Under the pieces are notes generated by a model. The model made no database searches. It worked only from the letters and a program-made list of their open reading frames with translations, and was not told the origin of the DNA. Positions 8,662-18,291 of a stretch of 64,000 nucleotides of DNA are shown piece by piece (positions within the stretch are counted from its first letter, which is position 1; each line of letters opens with the position of its first letter). Source of the stretch: CAYZMS01 sp964479625 (GTDB taxonomy: Bacteria > Bacteroidota > Bacteroidia > Chitinophagales > Saprospiraceae); NCBI GenBank assembly GCA_964479625.1, contig CAYZMS010000003.1:1-64000 (forward strand), read 5' to 3'. Position numbers and translations under genes: made by a program.

Positions 8662-10140
8662 TTACTTATTAACCTGAAACGGAAAAAACAAAATAAAATT
8701 GCTTCCCTTATCAAGCTCGGAGCGGACATTCACCGAACCGTTATGGGCGTCAACCATGGCTTTGACATAGCTAAGGCCCAGGCCAAATCCCTTGACATCG
8801 TGCAGGTTCCCCGTGTGAACACGAAAGAACTTATCGAAGATGTTCTTACGGTCTTCTCTGCTCATACCAATCCCATTATCCGCTATACTGATCTCCAGAC
8901 CATTGGGAAGGTTGCGGGTGGAAACAGTGATTTCCGGTTTTTCAGGTGAATATTTATTTGCGTTATCCAAAAGGTTGTTAATAATATTGGCAATGTGGAT
9001 CCGGTCGGCCAGGATGACCGGTTCTTCGGCTTCTAGTTTGGTATGTACCACCCCATCCTTTTGTTCGACCTGGAGGCCGATATTCTCCACAGCTCTTTCA
9101 ATAACTTCGTGTACATTTACCGGGCTGAGTTTCAGGCTGAAATCCTTTTTATCCAGTAAAGCCATCTGCAACACCTTTTCGACCTGACTATGCATGCGCT
9201 TGTTTTCCTGGCGGATGATCCCGGCAAATCGTTGAACCTTGGAAGGATCGGAAGAGATCTTATCACTGGTTATGGAGTCTGTGGCCAGAGAAATAGTTGC
9301 TATAGGCGTTTTGAACTCATGGGTCATGTTGTTTATAAAGTCGGTTTTCATTTCCGAAACCTTCTTTTGGTAGAATATTACATTGACCGTATACAGGAAA
9401 CAGAACAGGATTACCGACGCAAAGGCCAGCGTACCGAGCAAGTTAGCACCAAGAGAACTCCAGACAATATCCGACCGGTTGGGGAAAAATATTCTTAATT
9501 CCCCCGGAACCGGGGTGTCCAAAGGGAATAAACTGGTAACATAATCCGTGGTGTACAGATTCTGGCGTTGCTGCCCTGGGTGGAGATCCCTTGGCTGGCT
9601 GTCTTCCACCACATAATGAGCATCTACGATGACAAAACTTTCCCGTTCGAAGGAATAGACGCCATAGTGATACTGGTATTTGCTGCTGCTCAGGTCAATT
9701 CCACGGTTCCGGAATTCCTCCTGAATAATTCGGTCCAGGAAACGGACGTCAATGCGCTCCTCCAGTGGCCTTCGGATGAAGGCACTGCTAAAGGGTAGGA
9801 TGTTGAAAAGGTTTTGGCTGAGGTAATCTTCCCTGCCCTGATTCGGGTCATTAAGGCCCCTAAGTACCTCTCCGGCCTGCTGGTTGTCTGCAAAAGGAGT
9901 ACCAGGGTTCTGGAAATACCTACGCAGGGCGTAACCGTTGGCCATTAATGAGATTTCATCCTTGCGTTCCCGAACCCGTAAGGCCTCTGCCACATCACCC
10001 AGTGCCGTAAAAACATTGCGTTCGAACCGCTCCTCATTGACGGCGATGGAGGTTCGGATCAAATCTACCTGCAGCAATACGGTACCGAAAAGCGAGATTG
10101 CCATCAGTCCTATTACCGCCCAGATTACTTTTTTGCTCAT
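8662..10140 (-). CDS. Sensor histidine kinase
   Basis: A membrane histidine kinase, 492 residues from MSKKVIWAVIG; an ATG 11 codons upstream is possible but the chosen start places the first transmembrane helix at the N-terminus. A large periplasmic sensor region (about residues 30-230) is followed by a second helix (LLGTLAFASVILFCFLYTVNVIF). Then come the DHp domain with the H-box FINNMTHEFKTPIATI and the ATPase domain with N-box INNLLDNANKYS, G1 ADNGIGM and G2 GFGLGLSYV. It phosphorylates the response regulator encoded 11 nt downstream. The ligand is unknown. Confidence 0.93.
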   Translation of the reverse strand: MSKKVIWAVIGLMAISLFGTVLLQVDLIRTSIAVNEERFERNVFTALGDVAEALRVRERKDEISLMANGYALRRYFQNPGTPFADNQQAGEVLRGLNDPNQGREDYLSQNLFNILPFSSAFIRRPLEERIDVRFLDRIIQEEFRNRGIDLSSSKYQYHYGVYSFERESFVIVDAHYVVEDSQPRDLHPGQQRQNLYTTDYVTSLFPLDTPVPGELRIFFPNRSDIVWSSLGANLLGTLAFASVILFCFLYTVNVIFYQKKVSEMKTDFINNMTHEFKTPIATISLATDSITSDKISSDPSKVQRFAGIIRQENKRMHSQVEKVLQMALLDKKDFSLKLSPVNVHEVIERAVENIGLQVEQKDGVVHTKLEAEEPVILADRIHIANIINNLLDNANKYSPEKPEITVSTRNLPNGLEISIADNGIGMSREDRKNIFDKFFRVHTGNLHDVKGFGLGLSYVKAMVDAHNGSVNVRSELDKGSNFILFFPFQVNK

Positions 10141-10207
10141 TGAACTCCCACTGTTATTTGTTAAAGTTAACAAATGGAATGCAGCAAGGATGTGCTTTAA
10201 CAGGAGT

Positions 10208-13200
10208 TTAATTTAGAGCAAAGCGTACTACTATACCACCTGCTGTGTCCGTTCTTGGAAAGCCAGAGGATATTCGGGGAACATTTCGACGGTAATCAAA
10301 AAATAAACGCAGGGATAACTGCTGACTGATCCGGTACTCTGCAGAGGGGCTGATCTGCAGGGAGTAATTTCCCCTGGTAGGTTCTACCACCCCCTGGTCT
10401 AAGAGGTGGTTAAAGGTTACATCATCCCTAAGCGAAAAGGTGAAGTTAATATCCAGATCCCTTCCTCTGGCCTGGGGAGTCCGGGTTTGATCCTGACGGA
10501 TGACCCCGTCCTCATCCTCGTCCTTCTTACTTGATTTGGAACCGGTGAGGAAGCCAATATTAACATCTCGTATCAGGTAACCAAATCCAATATCGAACTG
10601 TTCTGTTTGAGTTTCACTTAATTGGTTACTTACAAAACTCATCGCCAGGGTGCGTTGCTTGGTGTAAGTGGAGTTTAATGAGATGCCGTTCTGGAAGGTC
10701 ATATCGAGCCCGATCAGGGGCTGAAAGCCTTCCTGGATCACTACATCCGGTATTTCAAGGATAGGATAGAAGTTGTTATTGATCTCGTTAACCGGGCGGT
10801 CATTAGGATCATTAAAATCGACATTCCCAAGGTAATCGAGGCCTGTGCCGAAGCTATTGACGGTCAGGGTGGATTTGTACCCGTGGGTAATGCTGAAGTT
10901 TTGGAACAATCCTTGGAACATGGGAACTCTGGCCAGTCCATTATAAGTCAGCCTCCAGTTAATCCGTGGGGTTTGGTCAAAAATATCCAGTTTTACGGAA
11001 TTGGGGCTTTCATCGGTATAAGCAGCAATAAAAGCAGGGATCAGGACATCTTGCTGCGCCCGGCCATAACCTTCTGTATATCCCAGGGCTGCTTCCGTGG
11101 AGTCAGCATGTTGGCCGGTCCCAATTCTTTGGGAAATAGTGACCCGGTTATTCTCAAAGGTGTTGAACAGCTGAATAATATCGTCATTACTATCCCTGAA
11201 CAGGGTGCTTAGTGCGGAGTAGGTCACGGTCATAGAACCCAACTGCCTGGGAACGGTATGCTCGAAGTCTCCTCCCAATTCCAATACTTTGAAATATTCC
11301 GTGTGGTTCTCTGTGTAAGAGCGACTTAAATCCAGGTCCAGCCGGAAGTCCCGGAAGGGTTCTATGGTTGTACGCCCGTCGTAGGATTGTGTGTAGTTTT
11401 GCGCGACCTGTTGGTTTTGGAGGGTATCTCTGGAAAGCCAGCCTTTATTGGCAATTTCATTCAACCAATCTGCCTCGGTCCCGTATTCGGCCCGTTGGAG
11501 AGTACGGATCTCCGGTTGCAGACCAAAGATAAAATCCAGACCCGGCCCTTCCAGTCCAGGCCCCATTCCCAGCAAACGGGACTGTAGGGTAAAGCCTGGA
11601 ATGACGGTTGCATGCCGTTCTGACCAGGTGAACCTTGCCCTTCGCACCATCATGAGGGGGCGGATCAGGATCTTTTCGATGGTACTTGGGGCCCTACTTG
11701 CGGAATTAGTGTTATTTTGATTATTTCTCTGCCCAGTGTTACCTGTAGGAAGCCGACGCCGACCACCTGAACTGCTTCCCCCGTTGATGGAAGCAAGATA
11801 GGACGATTTGTTGTACAGGCTTTCGAGATTAAAATCAGCATTGATCTGGATATTTTGTCCATTTTGAATGAGGTTGCCCAGACTTTGATTGTTTAAAGCG
11901 GCAGCACTCCAAGAGTAATCCCCGATGTATTGTCCCTTAACATCGATCCAGTCCAAAAGCGGAATGAACCGTAAGGGAAGGGTGTAGTTTAGCGTGAGGT
12001 TTTGCCGGTAATTTTTAGTCCGCCCCCAATCCAGGATGTTATTCCAGATGGTATCCCTTCGTATGTCGGCAATTTCATCCAGGGTGAAGTCCTGATTGAT
12101 CAACTCTTCTTCATTGATTTCGTCGATCACCGCCAGGTTGGTTGCATTAAAGTTCATGTTGAGGCCGCGGAACAGGGTCCATTGGAGGTTGTAATTCCGA
12201 TCCCAAAGGAAGCTTTTGTTGAAAAAAGTCGAAAATTCGGGAGATCCGGTAAAGCGGTATCGGGTAGTTGCAAACCGCCTGTTCATTTGGGTACTGAAGG
12301 TAAAGTTATTGGGTATGGGGTTTATATTGATCTCCTTGATAAGTTGCAACCAATTCCCTTTTACGTTTTTGAAGGGTTCTATAGGTTTTGCTTGCGGGCT
12401 ATAACCATAGTCGAGGCTGGCAGTCCAGCTTTTTTCTTCATCTTTTTCGATCAGGGGGTCGCTTTGGGTAGATTTTGTGTTAGCATAGGATACGCTAAAA
12501 TTGGAAACATCCCAAGGCATGGGTTTGGAGCTTCCGGTTCGTTCCTTTCGAACATTGGTGAAGTTAAAGCTCCGGATATTGGTAACATCCTGGGCCTGGT
12601 CTTGAATAGAGTCGCGCTCTTCAGCATTTGGAGCCGCGTCCAGTTTCTCATTCAAAGGGATATCCTCGTCATAGGGGTCGAATTCTGGCCTGCTGGTGGT
12701 ATTCGACCATTGTGCGTAAAAAGGGACCTGTAAACCCCAGGTTTCAGGCAGGAACTTGTCGAGGTTGGCATTGAAGGCAATATCGTAACCGGTAGTTCTT
12801 TCCCTTGCCCGCTCCTGCACTTTTTGGTCTAATGCTCCAAACCCGATACTGCTGTAGTTACCCGCAAGGGTCAGGTTACCGAAATCGGCCAGTTGCATAT
12901 CCACCCTCCCGATGGCAGCAGCCCCTCCGCGTTCGTCCAGCCCGGTCAGCCGTAACTCATTTAGCCAGACTTCTGAGTTCAACTGGCGGACGTCACCGTT
13001 GGCCCGGTTTCGGACGCCCATCATAACTACCTTTACATAAGCCAGGTTTGGGTTGCCCTTTACTTTTGCAAACTGGGAAAAGGGGGAGTGGTCAACAGGG
13101 ATCTCCACACTATACTCCTCGGCCAGGGGAAAATCCTCTCCATTGCGTTGAAGTTTAATATCGCGAAGGATCTTTAGGGCAAAGTCGAATTCATTTTCTT

Positions 13201-16200
13201 CCCGCCAGACCTCCATTTTATAGGAATCAGACTGGGGCCCACCCGTTAGGCGATCCCCATCTGATAGTACCAAAGGGATCTCATATTCATAATAATTGTC
13301 CTGAAAATCAGACCCCAACCTAACAAAAACGGACAGTTCTCCGTCCTCGATTTCCTGCTCGTTGATGGCCTCTGCGTGTACAAACATCTTTAGACGTTTG
13401 TATACGCGGTAGTCCTGATTAAGGGTTTTAAAAACAGCCCTTTCCTCCCCATCACAAAGGAACTGGGTCTTAAGGGTCAGGGATTGCTCGTTCTGCAGGT
13501 TATTGAAAACCCCCACCGATTGCTCCCGCTGAATGCCGAGCGGCAATACATAGTTGAAAGGTTGGCGATCGCTGTTCTCTTCAATATTGACCGCATCCAC
13601 GTCGAAAACCGGGGGATCCTCGCATTGAGTGGTTTCGGATAAATCCTGAGAGTAGCGCCGCCACTGGTTTCGTACCAGTTCCAGCCGGGCAAACCGAAGG
13701 GTTACCTGGGTTTCAAAACCCCGCATATACATTCGCATGAAGCGGATGGACCTGAAATCACGGATCCCCCCGACACTCGTCCGGCTGGGGTCACTCAAAG
13801 GGACCCGGAAGCGATACCAGACCCGGTTACTGGCGGGGTCTTCCAGGCGGTCAGTAATAAAAGGCGTTCGGTTCTGATCAATCTCTCGGGGATCCTGTGG
13901 ATTGGCCAGGATCGGGATGTGGTACTGAAAATAAGCTTCTGTCTCATTAAGGGTGTTATCCTGATCCAGGTCTTCCGCATCGGGAATATTAGTGGCTGAG
14001 GTCACCTGATTACTGCCCTCATTTTCCTGTGAGTTACCCTGTGGGTTATTAAAAAGGCGATAGCGCTCAAGAATAGAAGATTCAGCAGGAAAATCTCCGT
14101 AGTAGCGGAAATCATCTGCAGATGGATCTTCTCGTACGCGATCAGCGCCGATGGGGTTGGTTTGAGCAAGGGCATCCAGATAATCGGAAAACTGCCTGGC
14201 CTCCGCTTCGTTGTTGAAGCCGTCCAGCCCCAGGTCCTGAACAACGCGGGTACCGGGTTCGTTATCGAAAGCCCGGGTGATCTGTTGCCCGACTGGAATA
14301 GCCGACCAATTGGTCGTATCCACCCGTCGTTCCGGGTTGGAAGGAGTGGGTAGGCCGTTTTCGAAAAATTTGCGGGAATCGCGCAGGATATCTTCTGAAA
14401 CGTTCCCCAGGTTCAAATAAAAATCCCCCTCTTTTTGTTGCCAGTCCGGAGCCGGCATGGTCGGATCTTCCGGGTCAAGAAAAGGACTGAGCATCCAAAA
14501 CTCAATGAATTCGATATTGGCAGATTGAAAGTCATTGGTCTGCAATGCACGCATGATACCTCCCCAGCGGGTTTCTGGCCGGTTCAGCACCAAAGAGTCC
14601 CCAACAAAGAACGACCCCTGGGAAAGACTGGGATAGCCCCCGGGTATGTCAAAGTTGTAAGGCCCACGTTCTGTAGGGGTATAGGTCAAATCCAAGGTAG
14701 GGATATTGGGTAACTGGTTGGGAGGGACTTGTGCATTGGGGAAAACTTCTACCTGAGGAACAATACTGGTGTAGGGGTTTTGTCTGTCTTCCTCATTGCG
14801 GAAGCCATTATCGATCGTATACCAACTCAAGCGGGCCCGGTTGACATTGGAGCGAATATCATTGATCAGACTTGCTTCCGGGAAAAAGGGATTATTATTC
14901 GCGTTGTCATTTTGAGGGACGGAAGCCAGGAACCAATTGACTACCGGTTGTCGAATGTCAAAACTACTTGCTGAACCCTCGAAGTCATCGATATACACGA
15001 CCCCTCCTTTATCTTCTCTGTTTTGATTAATTGCACGACTGTGCCCGGGACGGATCCAGGCCCCTTCTGCACTTACGTTAATCTGGGATTTTTCCTTGGT
15101 AGATAGCCCTGGAATGGCGTCTACTAATTTTGTAAGGAAAGGCGCCTCTCGGTTGAAATTGAGGTCCAGACCATAAATACTGTTGTTGATGGGGTCGTCT
15201 CCCAGGTTTACTTTTTGGGTGAATGGGCGTTCGGACAAGTTAAGCCAGGTGGCACCGATATTAAAATTCTCATCCAGCTCGTAATCGGCTCTTACCCCAA
15301 ACATGGTTTTGGTTTGAAACCCGAAAAGCGTATTATCCTCATAGGAAACATTGACCGGGACCCCGGAATTGAGGATGGCATCATTCAGGATCTTTACCCG
15401 CCCGATATTGTAATCGATCTCGTAATCACGGCCTTCCACCAGTGTTTGCCCTCCAGCCGTAACACGTACTGACCCGGGAGGGATATTGAAGGCACCTAAG
15501 GAAATTTCAGAAGAAATGTTTGATTTATATTCTCCCCGGATGGCATAGCGATTTTTCTCCGGGAATTCCTGTGCAAGAAATAAGGTAGAGTCGTATAGTT
15601 CAGGATAGGTGAACTGTTCGACAAAGGGCTCAGGGTCTACTCCAGGTTCGGTATATTTGCGAATGGAATCAGCCAGGGATTCCCCAAACGGCTCTAAAAC
15701 GGGGAACATAACCCGGCCTGTGCGGGTATTGATGGTGACGCCAGGTACAAAATCAAAAACCCCGTCCGGAAAAGGATCTCCCTGCACGTTGAGCTTGTCC
15801 AGGTTGAATACCCGTAACAGCGGGCGGCCTTCCAAAGGGCCGCTGGGAAGAAAGCGCTTACGACCCTGACCGGGGTCCTCATAGGTGATTTCCAGACGAA
15901 AATCAGCAGGGTTGATATTAAAAGCGCCAGTGGGATAGACGTTTTTCATCATCAGGTCCCAGGTGGTAACGTCGGTGCGCTGAGTGGTGCTTTTCAACAT
16001 TTTAACAAACAGTACCTGCAAGCTGGTATCTACTTTTGTATTTGCGGCATTATTGGCCAGCTCCCCTACTTTATAAGTCTGACCATTAAATGAATATTGA
16101 AAGGCTACCCCGACTACCTGATCGGGTTGAACATTAATGTTCAAGGAAATAAATCCAAGTTCCGGATGAAAGGTATATTCTGTAGGCTTTAGCTTTCGGG

Positions 16201-17500
16201 CACTTACCCTTTCAAAATCCTGAGATTGTTGAAAACCGAACTCATTGGTCAGGGTGTTCACTACCTGATCGATTTCCCGGATGTCAGGATCGGCCAGTAA
16301 GCGGGGGTAAAGATCATTGGCTTCATTGTCGGGTAGCCCATTAGTACTATTGTTTACTTCAATAAGGTCAGGGCTTACCAGGCGGCGGGTCTCTCCAAGG
16401 TCGGCAAGGGCAACAATATCGCGCACGTTGTCCACTTCATTTCTGTCATTTGTAATCCAGATCTCAATATTTTCAATTCGAAAAAGGGACCGGATCTGGG
16501 GGAGATTGACCAGATTTTGCTCGAAAGTCTCCCGATTGAAATGGGTAAGGAAAAAGTGCCGGTTTTCATCATACTGGTCGGTAGCCACGGAAAACTCTTG
16601 TACCTGGCTGCCGCCTTCAAGCTGAATGTTTTCCTGCTGGGATTGTTGTTGTGAAGCGATGGCAGTTACCCGTAGGTGACCAAACTGCATTTCTGTTTTG
16701 ATCCCGAAAAGGCTTTGTACACCTTGAATTAGAGAACCGCGTAATGGCAGGCTTACATTACCTGCTTCGATCTTTTTTATGATCTCGTCTTCACTGAACA
16801 GGTCGGAATTATAATCCAGCTTGATCTGGTTGTCGAAATCGAAGGTTGCATCAGTCCGGTAGTTGGTGGACAAATTCAATTTTTCACCGATCTTACCGGT
16901 AACATTCAACTGGATATCCATATCAAAGTCAAATCCCCCCTGGGTGCGTTGCCGCTGGGTTAAAATGGGGTTTTCGACCCGTTGAAAATCGGCGCCGAAG
17001 GTCAGGTCGATATTCCCCTGAGGACGAATATCTACGGTGGTTCCTCCAAACAGGCGGTCCAGGAGATTGGGTTTGATGTCCATTTTTGCCATCGGGTCAA
17101 GGGCGCTAAAGCTACCATCTCCCGTATTTACTCCGGATAGTTGGCGGAAATAATCCGTTTCCTGTTTTTTTCGATCATATTCCAGGTATTCCTCAAAGGT
17201 CATTACCGTGGGCGGACGAAAGAAATCTCCGCCAATGGTTTCGGAGATGATGTATTGCCCGGTCTCGGGGTCAAACTCTATACTTTTGTCAATGGCTTCG
17301 GGATCATTGAGGTCAAAAGGGTTTGGAGGGGTAAGCAGTAATTCGCTTCCATATCGATCTTCAATTGGGGGGATAGTATCCCTGGAGGCCACATAATAGG
17401 GGATGTGGAAACGGGAATCCAGCCATGCGGGATTCACTTTTTCACCCTCGAGAGGGATGTATAGGATGGTCAGTAAAAAGGGTAGTACAATTCGATTCAT
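10208..17500 (-). CDS. sprA: SprA, outer-membrane translocon of the type IX secretion system
   Basis: A giant 2430-residue outer-membrane protein matching SprA/Sov, which forms the 36-strand barrel through which T9SS cargo crosses the outer membrane. Evidence: size typical of the family, a signal-like N-terminus (MNRIVLPFLLTILYI), the PPNPFDLNDP segment, long runs of amphipathic beta strands throughout, and family phrases such as GDPINNSIYGLDLNF, KGGVVYIDDFEGS and VWLNELRLTG. It ends with barrel strands RLFFDYRRNVP and GIVVRFALN. The start at 17500 is preferred over an ATG 19 codons upstream because it places the signal peptide first. It follows ruvA by 130 nt; the kinase gene is 67 nt downstream. 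Confidence 0.95.
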   Translation of the reverse strand: MNRIVLPFLLTILYIPLEGEKVNPAWLDSRFHIPYYVASRDTIPPIEDRYGSELLLTPPNPFDLNDPEAIDKSIEFDPETGQYIISETIGGDFFRPPTVMTFEEYLEYDRKKQETDYFRQLSGVNTGDGSFSALDPMAKMDIKPNLLDRLFGGTTVDIRPQGNIDLTFGADFQRVENPILTQRQRTQGGFDFDMDIQLNVTGKIGEKLNLSTNYRTDATFDFDNQIKLDYNSDLFSEDEIIKKIEAGNVSLPLRGSLIQGVQSLFGIKTEMQFGHLRVTAIASQQQSQQENIQLEGGSQVQEFSVATDQYDENRHFFLTHFNRETFEQNLVNLPQIRSLFRIENIEIWITNDRNEVDNVRDIVALADLGETRRLVSPDLIEVNNSTNGLPDNEANDLYPRLLADPDIREIDQVVNTLTNEFGFQQSQDFERVSARKLKPTEYTFHPELGFISLNINVQPDQVVGVAFQYSFNGQTYKVGELANNAANTKVDTSLQVLFVKMLKSTTQRTDVTTWDLMMKNVYPTGAFNINPADFRLEITYEDPGQGRKRFLPSGPLEGRPLLRVFNLDKLNVQGDPFPDGVFDFVPGVTINTRTGRVMFPVLEPFGESLADSIRKYTEPGVDPEPFVEQFTYPELYDSTLFLAQEFPEKNRYAIRGEYKSNISSEISLGAFNIPPGSVRVTAGGQTLVEGRDYEIDYNIGRVKILNDAILNSGVPVNVSYEDNTLFGFQTKTMFGVRADYELDENFNIGATWLNLSERPFTQKVNLGDDPINNSIYGLDLNFNREAPFLTKLVDAIPGLSTKEKSQINVSAEGAWIRPGHSRAINQNREDKGGVVYIDDFEGSASSFDIRQPVVNWFLASVPQNDNANNNPFFPEASLINDIRSNVNRARLSWYTIDNGFRNEEDRQNPYTSIVPQVEVFPNAQVPPNQLPNIPTLDLTYTPTERGPYNFDIPGGYPSLSQGSFFVGDSLVLNRPETRWGGIMRALQTNDFQSANIEFIEFWMLSPFLDPEDPTMPAPDWQQKEGDFYLNLGNVSEDILRDSRKFFENGLPTPSNPERRVDTTNWSAIPVGQQITRAFDNEPGTRVVQDLGLDGFNNEAEARQFSDYLDALAQTNPIGADRVREDPSADDFRYYGDFPAESSILERYRLFNNPQGNSQENEGSNQVTSATNIPDAEDLDQDNTLNETEAYFQYHIPILANPQDPREIDQNRTPFITDRLEDPASNRVWYRFRVPLSDPSRTSVGGIRDFRSIRFMRMYMRGFETQVTLRFARLELVRNQWRRYSQDLSETTQCEDPPVFDVDAVNIEENSDRQPFNYVLPLGIQREQSVGVFNNLQNEQSLTLKTQFLCDGEERAVFKTLNQDYRVYKRLKMFVHAEAINEQEIEDGELSVFVRLGSDFQDNYYEYEIPLVLSDGDRLTGGPQSDSYKMEVWREENEFDFALKILRDIKLQRNGEDFPLAEEYSVEIPVDHSPFSQFAKVKGNPNLAYVKVVMMGVRNRANGDVRQLNSEVWLNELRLTGLDERGGAAAIGRVDMQLADFGNLTLAGNYSSIGFGALDQKVQERARERTTGYDIAFNANLDKFLPETWGLQVPFYAQWSNTTSRPEFDPYDEDIPLNEKLDAAPNAEERDSIQDQAQDVTNIRSFNFTNVRKERTGSSKPMPWDVSNFSVSYANTKSTQSDPLIEKDEEKSWTASLDYGYSPQAKPIEPFKNVKGNWLQLIKEININPIPNNFTFSTQMNRRFATTRYRFTGSPEFSTFFNKSFLWDRNYNLQWTLFRGLNMNFNATNLAVIDEINEEELINQDFTLDEIADIRRDTIWNNILDWGRTKNYRQNLTLNYTLPLRFIPLLDWIDVKGQYIGDYSWSAAALNNQSLGNLIQNGQNIQINADFNLESLYNKSSYLASINGGSSSGGRRRLPTGNTGQRNNQNNTNSASRAPSTIEKILIRPLMMVRRARFTWSERHATVIPGFTLQSRLLGMGPGLEGPGLDFIFGLQPEIRTLQRAEYGTEADWLNEIANKGWLSRDTLQNQQVAQNYTQSYDGRTTIEPFRDFRLDLDLSRSYTENHTEYFKVLELGGDFEHTVPRQLGSMTVTYSALSTLFRDSNDDIIQLFNTFENNRVTISQRIGTGQHADSTEAALGYTEGYGRAQQDVLIPAFIAAYTDESPNSVKLDIFDQTPRINWRLTYNGLARVPMFQGLFQNFSITHGYKSTLTVNSFGTGLDYLGNVDFNDPNDRPVNEINNNFYPILEIPDVVIQEGFQPLIGLDMTFQNGISLNSTYTKQRTLAMSFVSNQLSETQTEQFDIGFGYLIRDVNIGFLTGSKSSKKDEDEDGVIRQDQTRTPQARGRDLDINFTFSLRDDVTFNHLLDQGVVEPTRGNYSLQISPSAEYRISQQLSLRLFFDYRRNVPRISSGFPRTDTAGGIVVRFALN

Positions 17501-17630
17501 AAGCTTATAGCTGCTGCTTCTCCAGACTGTAACGCTTTCATAACGCATGTACGCCAATCAACGTATGCGCACACGAAATCTTAGAACTCCTTAAGGGTCC
17601 GTAGATCAATCGGTATAAGGGATGGGAAAT

Positions 17631-18224
17631 TCAGGATAGTTCTCTCAAAGCTGCTTTTATTAAGTCCTGTACGTTTTCGGGACTGCCATCGGTACGCAGA
17701 ATAGTATTGAGTGCTTTCTGGACCGGAATTCGACTATAACCGAGGGTAACCAAAGCTTCTAACGCGGCTTCTCGCATGGTATTGTCCACGCCAGCTTTTG
17801 AACCAACATCAAGGTCTCCCCCATCTTTTAAGAGTTTATCTTTAAGGTCCAGTATAATGCGTTTGGCAGTCTTTGGGCCTATGCCTTTTACCAGTTTGAA
17901 GGCGTTGACATCTTCTCCGATGATGGCGGCCCGAATATCTTCAGCACTTAGAGAAGAAAGGGCGAGTTGAGCGGTCGCTGGCCCGATTCCTGAAACGCCG
18001 ATAAGCAGTCTAAACAGCTTGCGCTCCCCTTCCTCGGCAAACCCAAAGAGCGTGTGGGCATCTTCCTTGATGTGCAGGTGGGTAAGTATTCTGGCCTCCT
18101 CCAATGGTTCGATCTTAGCATACGTTTGGAGGCTGATATTTACTTGATACCCAATGCCGGCAGCTTCTATCACTATAAATGCAGGGCTCTTGAAGGTGAT
18201 AGGGCCTTTTATATATGTGATCAT
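17631..18224 (-). CDS. ruvA: Holliday junction branch migration protein RuvA
   Basis: A 197-residue DNA-binding subunit of the RuvAB branch-migration motor. The start MITYIKGPI is the standard RuvA N-terminus; the ORF stays open 89 codons further upstream, but that extension overlaps purD and is unlike RuvA. Domain I (OB fold, residues 1-62) contains GIGYQVNIS. Domain II has two helix-hairpin-helix motifs, LIGVSGIGPATAQLAL and LVKGIGPKTAKRIILDL. Domain III, the RuvB-binding part, ends in ALNTILRTDG and IKAALRELS. It diverges from purD across a 67-nt gap and leads into sprA. ruvC is in the same window at 50455. Confidence 0.96.
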   Translation of the reverse strand: MITYIKGPITFKSPAFIVIEAAGIGYQVNISLQTYAKIEPLEEARILTHLHIKEDAHTLFGFAEEGERKLFRLLIGVSGIGPATAQLALSSLSAEDIRAAIIGEDVNAFKLVKGIGPKTAKRIILDLKDKLLKDGGDLDVGSKAGVDNTMREAALEALVTLGYSRIPVQKALNTILRTDGSPENVQDLIKAALRELS

Positions 18225-18263
18225 CCTGCGAAGATAAGTAAAGGGGTTGTCTTCTTGTTTAAT

Positions 18264-18271
18264 TATCTTTG
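18264..18271 (+). promoter_or_regulatory. purD -7 promoter element
   Basis: TATCTTTG fits TAnnTTTG exactly and lies 20 nt before the purD start in the 67-nt ruvA-purD divergent spacer. A TTG at 18247-18249 is a possible, rather close, -33 element. Confidence 0.5.
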
Positions 18272-18291
18272 TGCCCAAAATAAAAAACGGC

